Shown: positions 45,271 through 55,174 of the stretch, one piece after another
Position numbering within the stretch: position 1 is the stretch's first letter
How the letters are laid out: each line of letters begins with the position of its first letter
Source of the DNA: Choricystis sp. odSpoLacu1
Taxonomy: Eukaryota > Chlorophyta > Trebouxiophyceae
Direction of reading: 5' to 3'
NCBI GenBank assembly: GCA_958009055.1
Contig: OY253661.1
Location: 372,001 to 436,000, forward strand
DNA: 64,000 bases
The notes under the pieces: generated by a model
Databases searched by the model: none
Told to the model about the DNA's origin: nothing
Seen by the model: only the letters and a program-made list of their open reading frames with translations
Position numbers and translations under genes: made by a program

Positions 45271-46209
45271 TCACCGAATCTCCACCAGCCTCTCGTACGC
45301 GTCCCTCAGGCTGGGCGGCCGCCGCGTGCCGTCCACCGCGCCCTTGCCCCCCCACCCAGCATCGATGGACGAGGCGGCCGCGAGTTGGGCTTCCGCGGCG
45401 CCGACGTCGCCCGACGCCCACGCGACGGCGGCCAGGGCGGCTCTTGCTTCTGCATAGGTGGGGGCACGCCGCACGACGCCTCGCAGCTCGCGGGCGGCTG
45501 CGTCTGGTTTACCGTTCTGAAACTGTAGGTGAGCGTGCCTGGAGCGATACCCGATGAGGCCCACCGCTTGATCAGCTGCGGCGCCGTACGCGGCCTCCGC
45601 GTCGCCAAACCTCTCCATGCGCTGCAGGATGTTGCCCCTGTCGAAGAGCGCCGTGAAATCTGTTTTGTCCACCGCCAGCGCGGCGTCCGTGCCGGCGAGC
45701 GCGTCAGCAAGGTGGGAGCGAGCGCCCGCTTGATCTCCTTTCGCTGCTGCTTCGAGTGCCAGGGCTTCGTGGGCCAGCGCGCGCACGACGCGCACCGCGG
45801 GCGCGTCGGGGGCCAGGGCGACAGCGGCATCCGCATCCGCCAAAGCAGCCGCCGCTTTGCCTTGCTGCAGGCGCACAGAGGCCAGGTTGGACAGGACGGA
45901 AGGAGAGGGACCATTTTTGGCGAGCACGGTGCGAAACGCGGCCTCCGCGACGGTCCACGCGCCGTCGTTGGCGGCCACCAGGCCGGCGCGCAGGGTGGCG
46001 TCGTCCACATCCTCCACGCGCACGTTCTCAGCGTGGGCAGGGGGTGTGAGTGTGACAAAGGACGGGGCCGAAGCGGCCACCAGGGCGGCGGCCACGGCGG
46101 CCGCGACGCGGGCCAGGGGGAGGCGGGGCGGGGCGTGGGACGACGACGACGACGGCGACGGCGCGACCACGGGCGCGGGCGGCCGCGGCGTGGGCGTGGA
46201 GAACGGCAT
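45271..46209 (-). CDS. TPR protein with plastid/thylakoid-lumen-type targeting
   Basis: Single exon, 312 aa. The N-terminus has a Ser/Pro-rich transit region (residues 1-35), then LARVAAAVAAALVAASAPSF and a PPAHAEN site, an AxA-type cleavage as in Sec-dependent lumenal proteins. The mature part has at least four TPR-like helix pairs: WTVAEAAFRTVLAKNGPSPSVLSNLASVRLQQG, KTDFTALFDRGNILQRMERFGDAEAAYGAA and others (described by key residues). Its order resembles plastid TPR proteins of unknown function. It ends 124 bp from the start of IPMK, same strand, and starts 155 bp from the divergent xanthine dehydrogenase. The lumen assignment is inferred from the bipartite leader. Confidence 0.7.
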   Translation of the reverse strand: MPFSTPTPRPPAPVVAPSPSSSSSHAPPRLPLARVAAAVAAALVAASAPSFVTLTPPAHAENVRVEDVDDATLRAGLVAANDGAWTVAEAAFRTVLAKNGPSPSVLSNLASVRLQQGKAAAALADADAAVALAPDAPAVRVVRALAHEALALEAAAKGDQAGARSHLADALAGTDAALAVDKTDFTALFDRGNILQRMERFGDAEAAYGAAADQAVGLIGYRSRHAHLQFQNGKPDAAARELRGVVRRAPTYAEARAALAAVAWASGDVGAAEAQLAAASSIDAGWGGKGAVDGTRRPPSLRDAYERLVEIR

Positions 46210-46364
46210 TGGTGGGAGGTCTAGTGCGAAAGAGCGTTGTGGTCGCGCGGCAGGCGAGGTTTCACCGCATTGCGCGTTCCTCTTTTTCGTTTCGTGCCCT
46301 CGGGCCACGCGCGCTCCCCACTCTCTTCGAAGCACACACACACACACACACACGCCTCCTCTCC
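46210..46364. promoter_or_regulatory. 155-bp bidirectional promoter with (CA)n (TPR protein / XDH)
   Basis: Contains CTCTTTTTCGTTTCGTG near 46280 and a CA microsatellite at about 46332-46352, immediately before the XDH start. Confidence 0.5.
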
Positions 46365-49300
46365 ATGTCGACTCCCTCCACCCACCCTCTCTGCTACGTC
46401 AACGGCGTGCGCCGCCCCCTCCCCCCCGACCGCCCGACCGCCACCCTGCTCGACTGGCTGCGGTCCGACCTGGGCCTCACCGGCACCAAGCTGGTGTGCG
46501 GGGAGGGTGGCTGTGGCGCCTGCACCGTGCTGGTCAGCCGGCCGGGGGAGGAGGGGGAGGGGCCGACGCCCGTCAACGCGTGCCTGTGCCCTCTCTACTC
46601 GGTCGACGGGTGCGCCGTCACCACAGTCGAAGGCCTGGGCGGCGGCCCTGGCGCGCCGTTGCACCCTCTGCAAGCCGCCCTGGCGTCCGCCCACGGGTCG
46701 CAGTGCGGGTTTTGTTCGCCCGGGTTTGTGGTCGCAGCGGCGGGCGCCCTCGCCCGTGCAGCCGCTGCCAACGCCCCCCCTCCCCCCGCCACCGACATCG
46801 AGGACGTGCTGGCCGGCAACCTGTGCCGGTGCACCGGGTACAGGCCGATTGTTGACGCGTTCCGCCCGTTTTTTGGGGCGGGGGGCGACGCAGCTGCGAG
46901 TGAAGGCGGCACCCACGCCCCGCCCACGCGCCAGCCGGGCGCCCCGTTGCCTCCCTGCGCCTCCAGCGTGCCCTCTCTGCCCTCGTTGCCGGCCGAGCTG
47001 CGGGCTAGGGGGCGGCCGCCACTGTGTTTGCACGGAGAGACTGCAACGTGGCACCGCGTGACGACTCTCCCTGACCTGCTGCGCCTCGCCGCCGCCCACC
47101 CGGGCGCCCGCCTGATTGGCGGCAACACGGAGGTGGGCATTGAGGCTCGTCAGAGGGGGGTGGCGACGCCCGTGCTGGTGGACGTGACTGCTATCCACGA
47201 GCTGGCCGAAATTAAACAAACAGACACCGGCGTCTCCCTGGGCGCCGCCGTCACCCTGGCCCGCCTGCACGACGCGGCGGCCGACCTGGCCACATCCACT
47301 GGCCCCCGGGGGCGCGCCCTGGCCGCTCTCTCCCGCCAGCTGGCCCTGTTCGCGGGGGGTGCAGTCCGCGGTGCCGCCCTCCTAGGCGGCAACCTGGCCA
47401 CCGCCTCCCCCATCGGCGACCTGGCCCCAATTTTCATGGCGTGTGGCGCCACCATGGTGGCCCAGCGGGAGGGGGAGGCACCCCGCCGCATTCCAGCGAG
47501 TGAGTTTTTCACGGGGTATCGCCGCACCGCGCTCGCCGCTGGAGACGTGCTTTTGTCCGTCGACCTGCCCTGGACACGCCCCGGCGAACACGTGCTCGAG
47601 TTCAAAGCCGCCCGCCGCCGGGATGACGACATCGCCATCGTCAACGCGTGCGGGCGGGTGGCGTTTGGTGTGGGGGGGGAGGGGACGGATGACGCCTCCA
47701 CCTCCTCCCCGCCCACCACCCCGCTCTCCGTCTCCATCGCGTACGGCGGCGTCGCCGACCGCACCACCCTCGCCCCCACCGTGTCCTCCGCCCTGGCCAC
47801 CGCGGGAGGATGGGGGCGGGCCGCCCTGGAGGCGGGGCTGTCCGCTCTCCCCTCTGACGTCTGCCTCCCTCCAGACGCGCCGGGAGGCATGGCTGCCTAC
47901 CGGACCACGCTGGCCGCCTCCTTTCTGGCGCGCTTCATAGCGGCCACGCATGCAGCGGCGGACGCGGACGCGGTGGCGGTGGGCGGGGCGAGGCCGCCGC
48001 CACTGGATTCCGCTCTGGCCGACGCTGCCGCCGGCCTGCCCCCCCGCCCGCCACCCTCCGGCCTGCAGTACTACGACGCTTCCACACACGATGGCGCCAT
48101 CATTGGGGCCGCCATTCCGCACCGCGCGGCGGCCGCCCAGGCGAGTGGGCGGGCTGTGTACCTGGCCGACATCCCGCTGCCCTCCACCACCCTGCACGCC
48201 GCCCTCGTCCTGTCCACCCGCCCCCACGCCCACGTGGTGTCCATCGACACAGAAACAGCCGCTGCCACCGTGCCCGGCTACGTCGCCTTCTATGGCGCAG
48301 CCGATGTGCCAGGGTCGGGAGCTGTTGGCCCCTTCGGAGGGGACCCGCTCTTTGCTGCCCCGCTCGCCCTCTGCGTCGGCCACCCGGTCGGCATCGTGCT
48401 CGCCACCACGGAAGCCGGGGCTCGAGCCGCGGCAGCAGCCGTCATCGTGCGCTATGGAGACGACCTGCCGGCCGTGCTGTCGATCGATGATGCAATTGCA
48501 TCCTCCTCGTTCTTCGATTTCCCGGGGCTCACCATCACCACCGGCGACGTGGACGCCGCCCTGGCGACGTCCGACATCCTCGTCTCCGGCGAGCTGCGCA
48601 TCGGGGGGCAGGAACACTTTTATTTGGAGCCCCAGTGCGCGCTGGCCCTCCCGGGCGAGGGCGACGAAATCACGGTCTGGTCCTCCACCCAGGCCCCCTC
48701 CTCCGTCCAGAAAGACGTCGCCTCCGCCCTGGGCGTCGCCACCTCGTCCGTCGACGTCAAAGTCAAGCGGCTGGGCGGCGGGTTTGGCGGCAAGGAGACG
48801 CGGGCCCAGATTGTGGCGGCAGCCGCGGCCGTCGCGGCTGTGAAATCGTGCGCCCCCGTCCGCCTCGTCCTCGACCGCCACGTCGACATGGTCGTCTCCG
48901 GGTGCCGCCACCCCTTCCTCGTCCGCTGGAAGGTGGGAGCGGACGCAGACGGCACGCTGACGGGGGCTGATTTCCAGTTCTACTCAAACGGGGGGTGCTC
49001 GCCCGACCTGTCTGCGCCCGTGATGCAGCGCGCTTTGCTCCACGCTGCCAACGCCTACTCAATCCCCTCCCTCCGTGCCGTCGGCACCGTGTGCCGCACC
49101 AACCTGCCCTCCAACACCGCGTTCCGGGGGTTCGGCGCGCCCCAAGCCATGCTGGCCATGGAGAGGGCCATGGACGCGGTGGCGGCCGAGGTGGAGAAGA
49201 GGAGAGATGGTGCGTCGGCCGACACTTCTTCCCTCGACGCGCGCTTCTCCGTGCGGGCCCGCAACCTCATCACCACCGGCGCCGTCACCCACTACGGCAC

Positions 49301-50438
49301 CCCCGTCACCGAGTGCCACGCGACCGCCTGCTGGGACGGCGCCCTGGCGTCGGCCGACGTGGGGGCCGCCCTCGCGTCGGCCGCCGCGTTTAATCACGCC
49401 CACCGCTGGCGCAAGCGCGGCGTCGCAGCGGTGCCCACCATGTTTGGCGCCTCCTTCACACTCAAGCACTACAACCAGGCGGGCGCCCTGGTGCATGTAT
49501 CCTCCGCGGACGGCAGCGTGCGTGTGGCGCACGGCGGCGTGGAGATGGGGCAGGGCCTGCACACCAAGGTGGCGGCCGTCGCGGCGGCGGTGTTGAATGT
49601 TCCTCTTGCGTCCATCCACATCCACGACACCTCCACCGACGCCGTCGCCAACGCCTCCCCCACCGCCGCCTCCGTGTCGTCCGACCTGTACGGCGCCGCC
49701 GTGGCGGACGCGTGTGGGCAGTTGGTGCAGAGGTTGGCCCCGTTTCGGGGGGAGGGTTTGCCCTTTGCGGCAGCTGCCGCCACTGCACACGCCGCCCGCG
49801 TCGACCTCACAGCCTACGGCTTCTACGCCACCCCCGGCATTGAAGGCTACGGCACGACGTCCCCCTTCCACTACGCCTGCTACGGCGCGGCTGTCGCGGT
49901 GGTGGAGCTGGACGTGTTGACGGGGGCGCACACCATTCACCGCGCGGACGTCGTCATAGACGTCGGCGCCCCCCTCAACCCCGCCCTCGATGTGGGGCAG
50001 GTGGAGGGCGCCTTTGTCCAGGGGGCCGGGTGGGTGACGCTGGAGGATGTGGTGCGTGGCGATGGTGGGCAGGGGAGGGCGTGGCTGCCGCGCGGCGCCA
50101 CCCACACGCGCGGCCCCGGCACCTACAAACTGCCCGCCGCCGGGGACGCGCCCGCCGACTTCAGGGTGACTCTGTTGCGCGGCGTGCGCTGTGGCGCCAC
50201 CCCCCTGACCCACGCGTCCAAGGCGGTGGGGGAGCCCCCCTTCTTTTTGGGGGCGGCGGTTTGGTTTGCGTTGCGGCACGCGGTGGGCGCAGCGCGTGCC
50301 GAACTCGGCCTGACCGGCGACTTCACCCTGCACTCCCCCGCTACCTCGGAAGCGTTGAGGCTGGCGTGTGGTGGTGACGAGTGTGCCGCCGCGGCGGGCG
50401 TGCCGGTCGGCGGCGGCGTGGCGGCGGTGTCGTGTTGA
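46365..50438 (+). CDS. XDH: Xanthine dehydrogenase, molybdenum-FAD-iron-sulfur enzyme
   Basis: Oxidises hypoxanthine and xanthine to urate in purine breakdown. One uninterrupted exon of 1,357 aa, the standard length. Iron-sulfur domain: CGEGGCGACTVL near residue 45, QCGFCSPGFV near 113 and LCRCTGYRP near 155. FAD domain: ARLIGGNTEVG near 250 and LLGGNLATASPIGDLAP near 345. Molybdopterin domains: RLGGGFGGKETR near 803, TAFRGFGAPQAM near 920 (substrate Arg), GGVEMGQGLHTK near 1060 and VGEPPFFLGAAVWFALRHA near 1285 with the catalytic Glu. The substrate-site Glu lies in GQEHFYLEPQ. Aldehyde oxidase is unlikely because the purine Arg/Glu pair is present. No intron, unlike most neighbours. Confidence 0.97.
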   Translation: MSTPSTHPLCYVNGVRRPLPPDRPTATLLDWLRSDLGLTGTKLVCGEGGCGACTVLVSRPGEEGEGPTPVNACLCPLYSVDGCAVTTVEGLGGGPGAPLHPLQAALASAHGSQCGFCSPGFVVAAAGALARAAAANAPPPPATDIEDVLAGNLCRCTGYRPIVDAFRPFFGAGGDAAASEGGTHAPPTRQPGAPLPPCASSVPSLPSLPAELRARGRPPLCLHGETATWHRVTTLPDLLRLAAAHPGARLIGGNTEVGIEARQRGVATPVLVDVTAIHELAEIKQTDTGVSLGAAVTLARLHDAAADLATSTGPRGRALAALSRQLALFAGGAVRGAALLGGNLATASPIGDLAPIFMACGATMVAQREGEAPRRIPASEFFTGYRRTALAAGDVLLSVDLPWTRPGEHVLEFKAARRRDDDIAIVNACGRVAFGVGGEGTDDASTSSPPTTPLSVSIAYGGVADRTTLAPTVSSALATAGGWGRAALEAGLSALPSDVCLPPDAPGGMAAYRTTLAASFLARFIAATHAAADADAVAVGGARPPPLDSALADAAAGLPPRPPPSGLQYYDASTHDGAIIGAAIPHRAAAAQASGRAVYLADIPLPSTTLHAALVLSTRPHAHVVSIDTETAAATVPGYVAFYGAADVPGSGAVGPFGGDPLFAAPLALCVGHPVGIVLATTEAGARAAAAAVIVRYGDDLPAVLSIDDAIASSSFFDFPGLTITTGDVDAALATSDILVSGELRIGGQEHFYLEPQCALALPGEGDEITVWSSTQAPSSVQKDVASALGVATSSVDVKVKRLGGGFGGKETRAQIVAAAAAVAAVKSCAPVRLVLDRHVDMVVSGCRHPFLVRWKVGADADGTLTGADFQFYSNGGCSPDLSAPVMQRALLHAANAYSIPSLRAVGTVCRTNLPSNTAFRGFGAPQAMLAMERAMDAVAAEVEKRRDGASADTSSLDARFSVRARNLITTGAVTHYGTPVTECHATACWDGALASADVGAALASAAAFNHAHRWRKRGVAAVPTMFGASFTLKHYNQAGALVHVSSADGSVRVAHGGVEMGQGLHTKVAAVAAAVLNVPLASIHIHDTSTDAVANASPTAASVSSDLYGAAVADACGQLVQRLAPFRGEGLPFAAAAATAHAARVDLTAYGFYATPGIEGYGTTSPFHYACYGAAVAVVELDVLTGAHTIHRADVVIDVGAPLNPALDVGQVEGAFVQGAGWVTLEDVVRGDGGQGRAWLPRGATHTRGPGTYKLPAAGDAPADFRVTLLRGVRCGATPLTHASKAVGEPPFFLGAAVWFALRHAVGAARAELGLTGDFTLHSPATSEALRLACGGDECAAAAGVPVGGGVAAVSC

Positions 50439-50490
50439 GAACGAGGGGTGGAAAAAAAAACATGCAACACCAAAAATCGTGCATCAATTT

Positions 50491-50957
50491 TCACCCCTCT
50501 TCCTGCCCACACTCGGCCCTCAACGCCTCCGCCAGGGCGGCCGCCGAGTCCAGAATCTTGGCGTATGCGTCCTCCGCCTGGGCCAGGGCGGCGTCGCACT
50601 CGGCGCGCGCGGACGCGGCAGCGGAGCACGCGTCGGTGGCAGCTGCGAGGCGGGACACAACGTCCTTACTGGCCGCGGTCAAAGTGGCTTTGTCTGCGTC
50701 TGCAGCGCGCAGGGCGGCGGCGGCTGCGTCGAGGCGGTGGCGCAGGGAGTCGATGGCTGGTGGGTGGAGGTGGGGAGGGGGAGGGGGGTGGGGTAGGAGG
50801 TGGGGAGGAGGGGGTGGGGTTTTTTCTCAAGTTTAGAAAAACACGCAGACTCACCACCATACCACCACCCCCAACCAAAGCACGCACCCGCCAGCAGATC
50901 GTCATTATAATGGCCCAGCGCCTGGCCTCGCAGGGAGAGGGCGTCGGGGGGGGGCAT
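50491..50957 (-). CDS. DIP13: SSNA1/DIP13-like microtubule-nucleating coiled-coil protein
   Basis: SSNA1 (DIP13 in Chlamydomonas) is a 13-kDa filament-forming protein at basal bodies and cilia that branches or remodels microtubules. Exons 50957-50888 and 50756-50491 (phase 1) give 111 aa, close to the family's 110-120. Key matches: N-terminal QALGHYNDDLLAAIDSLRHR (family pattern ..LQ.YNNEL...IE.L), then a continuous coiled coil, and the C-terminal block RAECDAALAQAEDAYAKILDSA, equivalent to N.YD.TI.ETE.AY.KILESS. An ordinary coiled-coil fragment is the alternative, but the order of both end motifs fits well. It is easily missed because the exons are short. Confidence 0.72.
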
Positions 50958-51251
50958 GTGTGGGAAGGTGGAAAGAGAAAGGGAGTGTGGCAGTGTCGCT
51001 ATTTTTGTTCGCCGGCTTTTTTGTTTGTTTTTTTGTTGTTGGAAAATTGTGTGTTTTTTTTGTAACAGAAAAGGAATTGCTAGGGATGCGGCGGCACGCC
51101 AGCAGGCTGTGTGCAGGGCACAGTGTGATGCCCTGTGCCCCGGAGACCGGCTGGCGCCGCTGCGAAAATGAAAGAAAAAAACGCTAGATCTGGATTGATT
51201 TTTGTTCTCTCGGCGTGATCCCATCACCACCACCACACACACACCACATAT
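50958..51251. other. Tandem intergenic region SUFU-like / SSNA1
   Basis: T-rich on the plus strand (TTTTTGTTTGTTTTTTTGTTG near 51019-51040), presumably the A-rich promoter of the minus-strand SSNA1 gene. No coding sequence is seen. Confidence 0.4.
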
Positions 51252-52619
51252 TCACACCATGCTCCCCCGCGCCAGCGACGACACCAGCCTGTCCCGCCCA
51301 GCAAACGAGGCGTCCAGCGCGGCGCGCCCCTCCGCGCCGCGCGCCGTGATGGTGGCCAACTCGTCCAGGGTCAACAGTTTGACGTTGACGAGGAGGACGT
51401 CGGTCAGGGGCATGCCCTCGATGCGGTCGGGGGTGGCTGAGGTTTAAGGGGAGGGATTGGTTTTTGTGGGCGTGAGCGTTTTTGCTTTCAGTTTCCTCCC
51501 TCTTCCCTCCTCCCTCTCCCAACCCACGCACAACACGCTCTCACCATCCGCATCCCCCGGCCTCGACCTCAACCCCAGCAACGCCCCCACCCGCCCCGCC
51601 GCGTTGACGTGGGCGGCGGCGGCAGACGGTGGGAGTGCCGAGGCCACGCCTTCAGCCTCCGTGGACAGCAGCCTCATTTCATCCATGATGGCCCGGATGC
51701 CGCCATGCCCGGCCGCCAGCTGGGACACGGTGTAGAGCAGCTGAAACTGCCACGACGCTTTGGCGTCGTGGACGGAGGGCGCGAGTTCCGAAGGAGGGGC
51801 CTCAATGTAGAATTCGAGGCCGTAGCCGTTGACGTTGCCGTCGCCTGGGAGGACAGATGAAGAAGGGAAGGAAAACAGGGTGGTTGGGGTGTGGGAGACG
51901 ACGGGGAGGAGGTGAGGGTGCGTGTATCGTTTTTTTTTTTTTTTTTTTTTTCGTTTTCCCTCTCTTCTTTCACTCACCCAGCGTCAAGTCGTCGAACGGG
52001 TCGCTCAAGCCGTCGGACGCCAGGATGATGTTGCCGTTGGGGCGGCGCACCATGCGGAAGGCACAGCGGCCGGCGGGCCACTGAGAGGAGGAAGGTGGGT
52101 GGGTGGTGAGAGAGGGCCGCGAAAAACGACCAGCGGTGCTCATCGCTGCGCGCGTGCGTGTGCTTGCCTCCCACCCACCCACCCACCCCGTCCTTCCCTC
52201 GCCGCCGCGGGCGCCGACTCCTCTGTCATCAGCACACACAAGCGCGCTCGTTCGCCCCGCCAGAAGGGAGCCCAGGCGGAAACCAAACAAAACAACAGCA
52301 CCAAGCGCGCATCAAAAGCCAATCCCCCCCTCCCCTTCTCACTCACCTTGGGCCCGCCCGCCACCGCCCCCACCAGGTGACTCAACGCCAGCGGCTCAAG
52401 CGTGCCCAGGCGCCGCCACAGAGCTTCCCGGGCGGCGGCGGAAGCGTCGAGCACTTCCTCCAGGGAGGGAGGCGCGCGGCGCGGGCCGCCGCGGCCGCCG
52501 TCCGACGCGGCGCCACCGGCGCGCATGGTCAAAGGTTGCAGGTAGGCATCCGCCGACGCGTACGGGTTGGAGGAGAAGCAGCAGGGCAGCAGGGTGGAGA
52601 GGAGGCGGGAGGAGGACAT
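51252..52619 (-). CDS. Protein with a possible Suppressor-of-fused (SUFU)-like domain
   Basis: Four exons (52619-52347, 52080-51978, 51844-51545, 51436-51252) join in phase to 286 aa. The N-terminus MSSSRLLSTLLPCCFSS could be a membrane or organelle signal. After 90 residues comes CAFRMVRRPNGNIILASDGLSDPFDD, then NVNGYGLEFYIEAP and SWQFQLLYTVSQLAA. The pattern 'I..S.GLS...... NGYG.E......... W....L....' resembles the SUFU domain of bacterial and animal proteins (..GFGFEL....W...LL..LA), but I cannot confirm it. The C-terminus DRIEGMPLTDVLLVNVKLLTLDEL may complete the fold. Intron 2 of this gene holds a T22 tract on the plus strand. Treat function as unknown. Confidence 0.45.
51930..51951 (+). 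repeat. T22 homopolymer (A22 in sense of the SUFU-like gene intron)
   Basis: Twenty-two consecutive T inside the intron 51845-51977. In the gene's sense it is poly(A), so it is not the polypyrimidine tract. Confidence 0.9.
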
Positions 52620-52906
52620 TGTGCGATGGGTTTTTCCTCCGCCCTTACAAGGGGGCAGCGGCCGCGCACAAACGAGGGTGGGAGAGAGGCGTGGGCACAC
52701 GATGAGTGTGTGGGCCTGACCCGGCGACGCACACTCGCAAAAACGAGGCAGACAGTGTGAAAGTGCAGCGAGGTGGAAAAACGACCGCGCTTCGCGTCAC
52801 ACTCTGTTCAGTGGGACGGAGTGTGTTGTGTAGGGTTGAGCATCGCGCTACCGCCCCCCACACCCCCACGCCCACGCGCACACGCTGGTCTCAGAGAGTC
52901 TGCAAC
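52620..52906. promoter_or_regulatory. Divergent promoter region (SUFU-like / RRM protein)
   Basis: 287 bp between start codons with GTTTTTCC and GAAAAACG tracts near 52628 and 52775; no coding signal. Confidence 0.4.
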
Positions 52907-55174
52907 ATGGACGCGGTCGCGCCGGAGCCGCGCCTCTTCGTTGGGCAGGTGCGTTTGCTCAATGCGCAGGGTCGCTCTCAACCGCCTGGCTTCCCCCCCA
53001 AAAAAAAAAAACGCCCCACGCCCCCCACGCCCCCGGCCCGGAATAGGCGCCTCGCAATGCGGCCCCTGGAGCGTGGAGGCGGGCGCCGGTGGCGCCAGGA
53101 GGGGGGGCAAAACGGAGGGCGCGCGCGCTCTGAAACACCATGCTCGCGCTCCCCCGCCTGTGCCCGCCCCTGCCGCCCGCCCCGCCGCCCGGCGTCAGCC
53201 CAGTGGGGGTGACTGGATTGAAGCCGCATCTATGGCGGCGAAGGCGGGGTTTGGGGAGGCGTGCCAGTGGGCCGGCGCCCAGGAGGATCGGGCGCGCCGC
53301 GCGCGCTGGCGGGAGCCCGCGCGGCTCCAACTGGGGGCCGCGCACCCTGCTGTTGGCGCCCCTGCTTTGCAGCGCTGGCTTGATGCAGAGGCGACGGTGG
53401 GGGACTGGGGGCGGGGGCGCACAGGGAGCCAACCGTTTTCGATGGGGGCAGGCAGCCCCCCACACACAGTCGCCCAGCGCGGCCGCGAGCGAGAGACAGA
53501 GGCCTCCCTCACCCACACACACACACACCTCCACACCACAGGTCCCCGCCGACGTCTCGGAAGCCGACCTGCTGCCCCTGTTCTCTGCCTACGGCCCCGT
53601 GCGCTCGCTTTACCTGTTGAAGGGGGTGGACGGCAAGCCCAGAGGTGAGAGAGAGAGAAAGAAGGGCTCTGAAGGAGAGGCCACCTCCCCTGTCGCCCGC
53701 CCCCATACCCACACACCTCTCCTCCTTCCCTTTCCTCCCAGGCTGCGCCATGGTTCTCTACTCCCGCTGGGCCCACGCCGAAGCCGCCTGCACCGCCCTG
53801 GACGGCGCGGACGCCCTGGCCCGCGGCCGCGCGCTCGTGTGTCACTTTGCGAACCCGCGCCGCGGGGGCGGCCCGGGCGCCCCCCCGGAACCGGGAATCG
53901 CGCCCCGCAAACTGTTTGTGGGGCAGGTGCCCCGCGACGCTGACGAGGGCGCCCTGCGCCCCCTGTTTGAGCCGTTTGGGCCGATCGAATCCATTTCGAT
54001 TCTGCGCACGCACCGCGGCGCGAGCGCGGGGTGCGCGTTCGTTCAGTACGCGTCCTGGGCGAGCGCGGAGGCCGCCATCGAGGCGCACGCGGGGAGGACG
54101 CGGCTCCCCGGGGCGGATGCGCCCCTGGTGGTCAAGTTTGCTGATGCGCGGCGGCGCGAGGTGGCGGCACGCGCGGCGGTGGTTGCGGCCGCCGCGGCAG
54201 CCGCCGCGGCATCCGCTGCCGCCACCGTGCCCGGCCTCGGCGGCGCCCCCACCACCACGGGCCCCCTGTTTGGTGGCGGGCCGGGCGGAGACGCCTGGAG
54301 CTATGGCGGGACGACGTTTTATGGAGACACCTCGGCTGCTGCCTCCGCGGCGTGGCCCTCCGCCGCCGCCCCTGTGCCCGTCCCCCCCCGCCGCTCCTCC
54401 CCCGACGGCGCGGGCGGCTATGGGTCCGCCTACTCCTCCCCCTACGACCCATCCGCGGGCGGCTACGGTGGAGAACTGGGCGGCGCCGACGCGCTCGCGT
54501 CTGCGGCCGCCGCTGCCTCCCGCCTCGACGGCCTCGCCCTGCCCGACGACCTGCCGGGCGTCACCCCCGACTCCGGGGACGACGTGGCCGCCGTCGTGGC
54601 GCGCTCCGCGTCGTCGGCGTCGCTGGGGTCGTCGCTCGGAGGCGGCCACGCGGCCACCGCGCCCTTTGCGCCGCCGCCGCCGCCTCTCTACCCGCCATCC
54701 ACCGCTCCTGCCAGCCTGGACGCCTTGCTGGCGTCCTCCGCCGGCCTGGGCCTGCCCCCTACCCCCCCCACGTGGGGGCAGCGGTTTGGGCCGTCAGACC
54801 CACCCTCTGCCTGGCGCCTCTTTGTCGGCCAAGTCCCTGTCGATGCGTCCGAAGCCGACCTGCACCGCGTGTTTGCGCCCATTGGGGACGTGGCGGAGCT
54901 GTACGTGCTGCGGTCGGGTGGCGGCAAGAGCAGAGGGTGTGCTTTTGTCACCTATTCGACTCGTGGTGCTGCAGCCGCCGCCATCGCGGCGTTGGATGGC
55001 GCCCCCCTGGAGCGGGCGCCCGCGGCCGGGGGGCCGCCCCCCCGGCGGCTGGTGGTGCGGTTTGCGGACAGAACGGGGCGCGGCGCGGCCGGCGTGGCAG
55101 GCGCTGGCGCCGCGCACGCGCACGCGGCGGCCGCGCTGGCGGCGGCCGTGCCAGCGTCCGGGTACTACTTTTGA
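52907..55174 (+). CDS. Three-RRM RNA-binding protein (CELF/Bruno-like layout)
   Basis: Exons 52907-52948, 53542-53644 and 53742-55174 give 525 aa. RRM1: RLFVGQVPADVSEADLLPLFSAYG with the RNP1 region RGCAMVLYSRWAHAEAA. RRM2: KLFVGQVPRDADEGALRPLFEPFG and GCAFVQYASWASAEAA. RRM3: RLFVGQVPVDASEADLHRVFAPIG and SRGCAFVTYSTRGAAAAAI. Two adjacent RRMs, a long Gly/Ala/Ser/Pro linker (about residues 230-415), and a final RRM match CELF/Bruno and FCA-type regulators of splicing and translation. Exon 1 is only 42 nt and is followed by a 593-nt intron, the longest here. No WW domain is visible, which argues against FCA proper. Confidence 0.78.
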
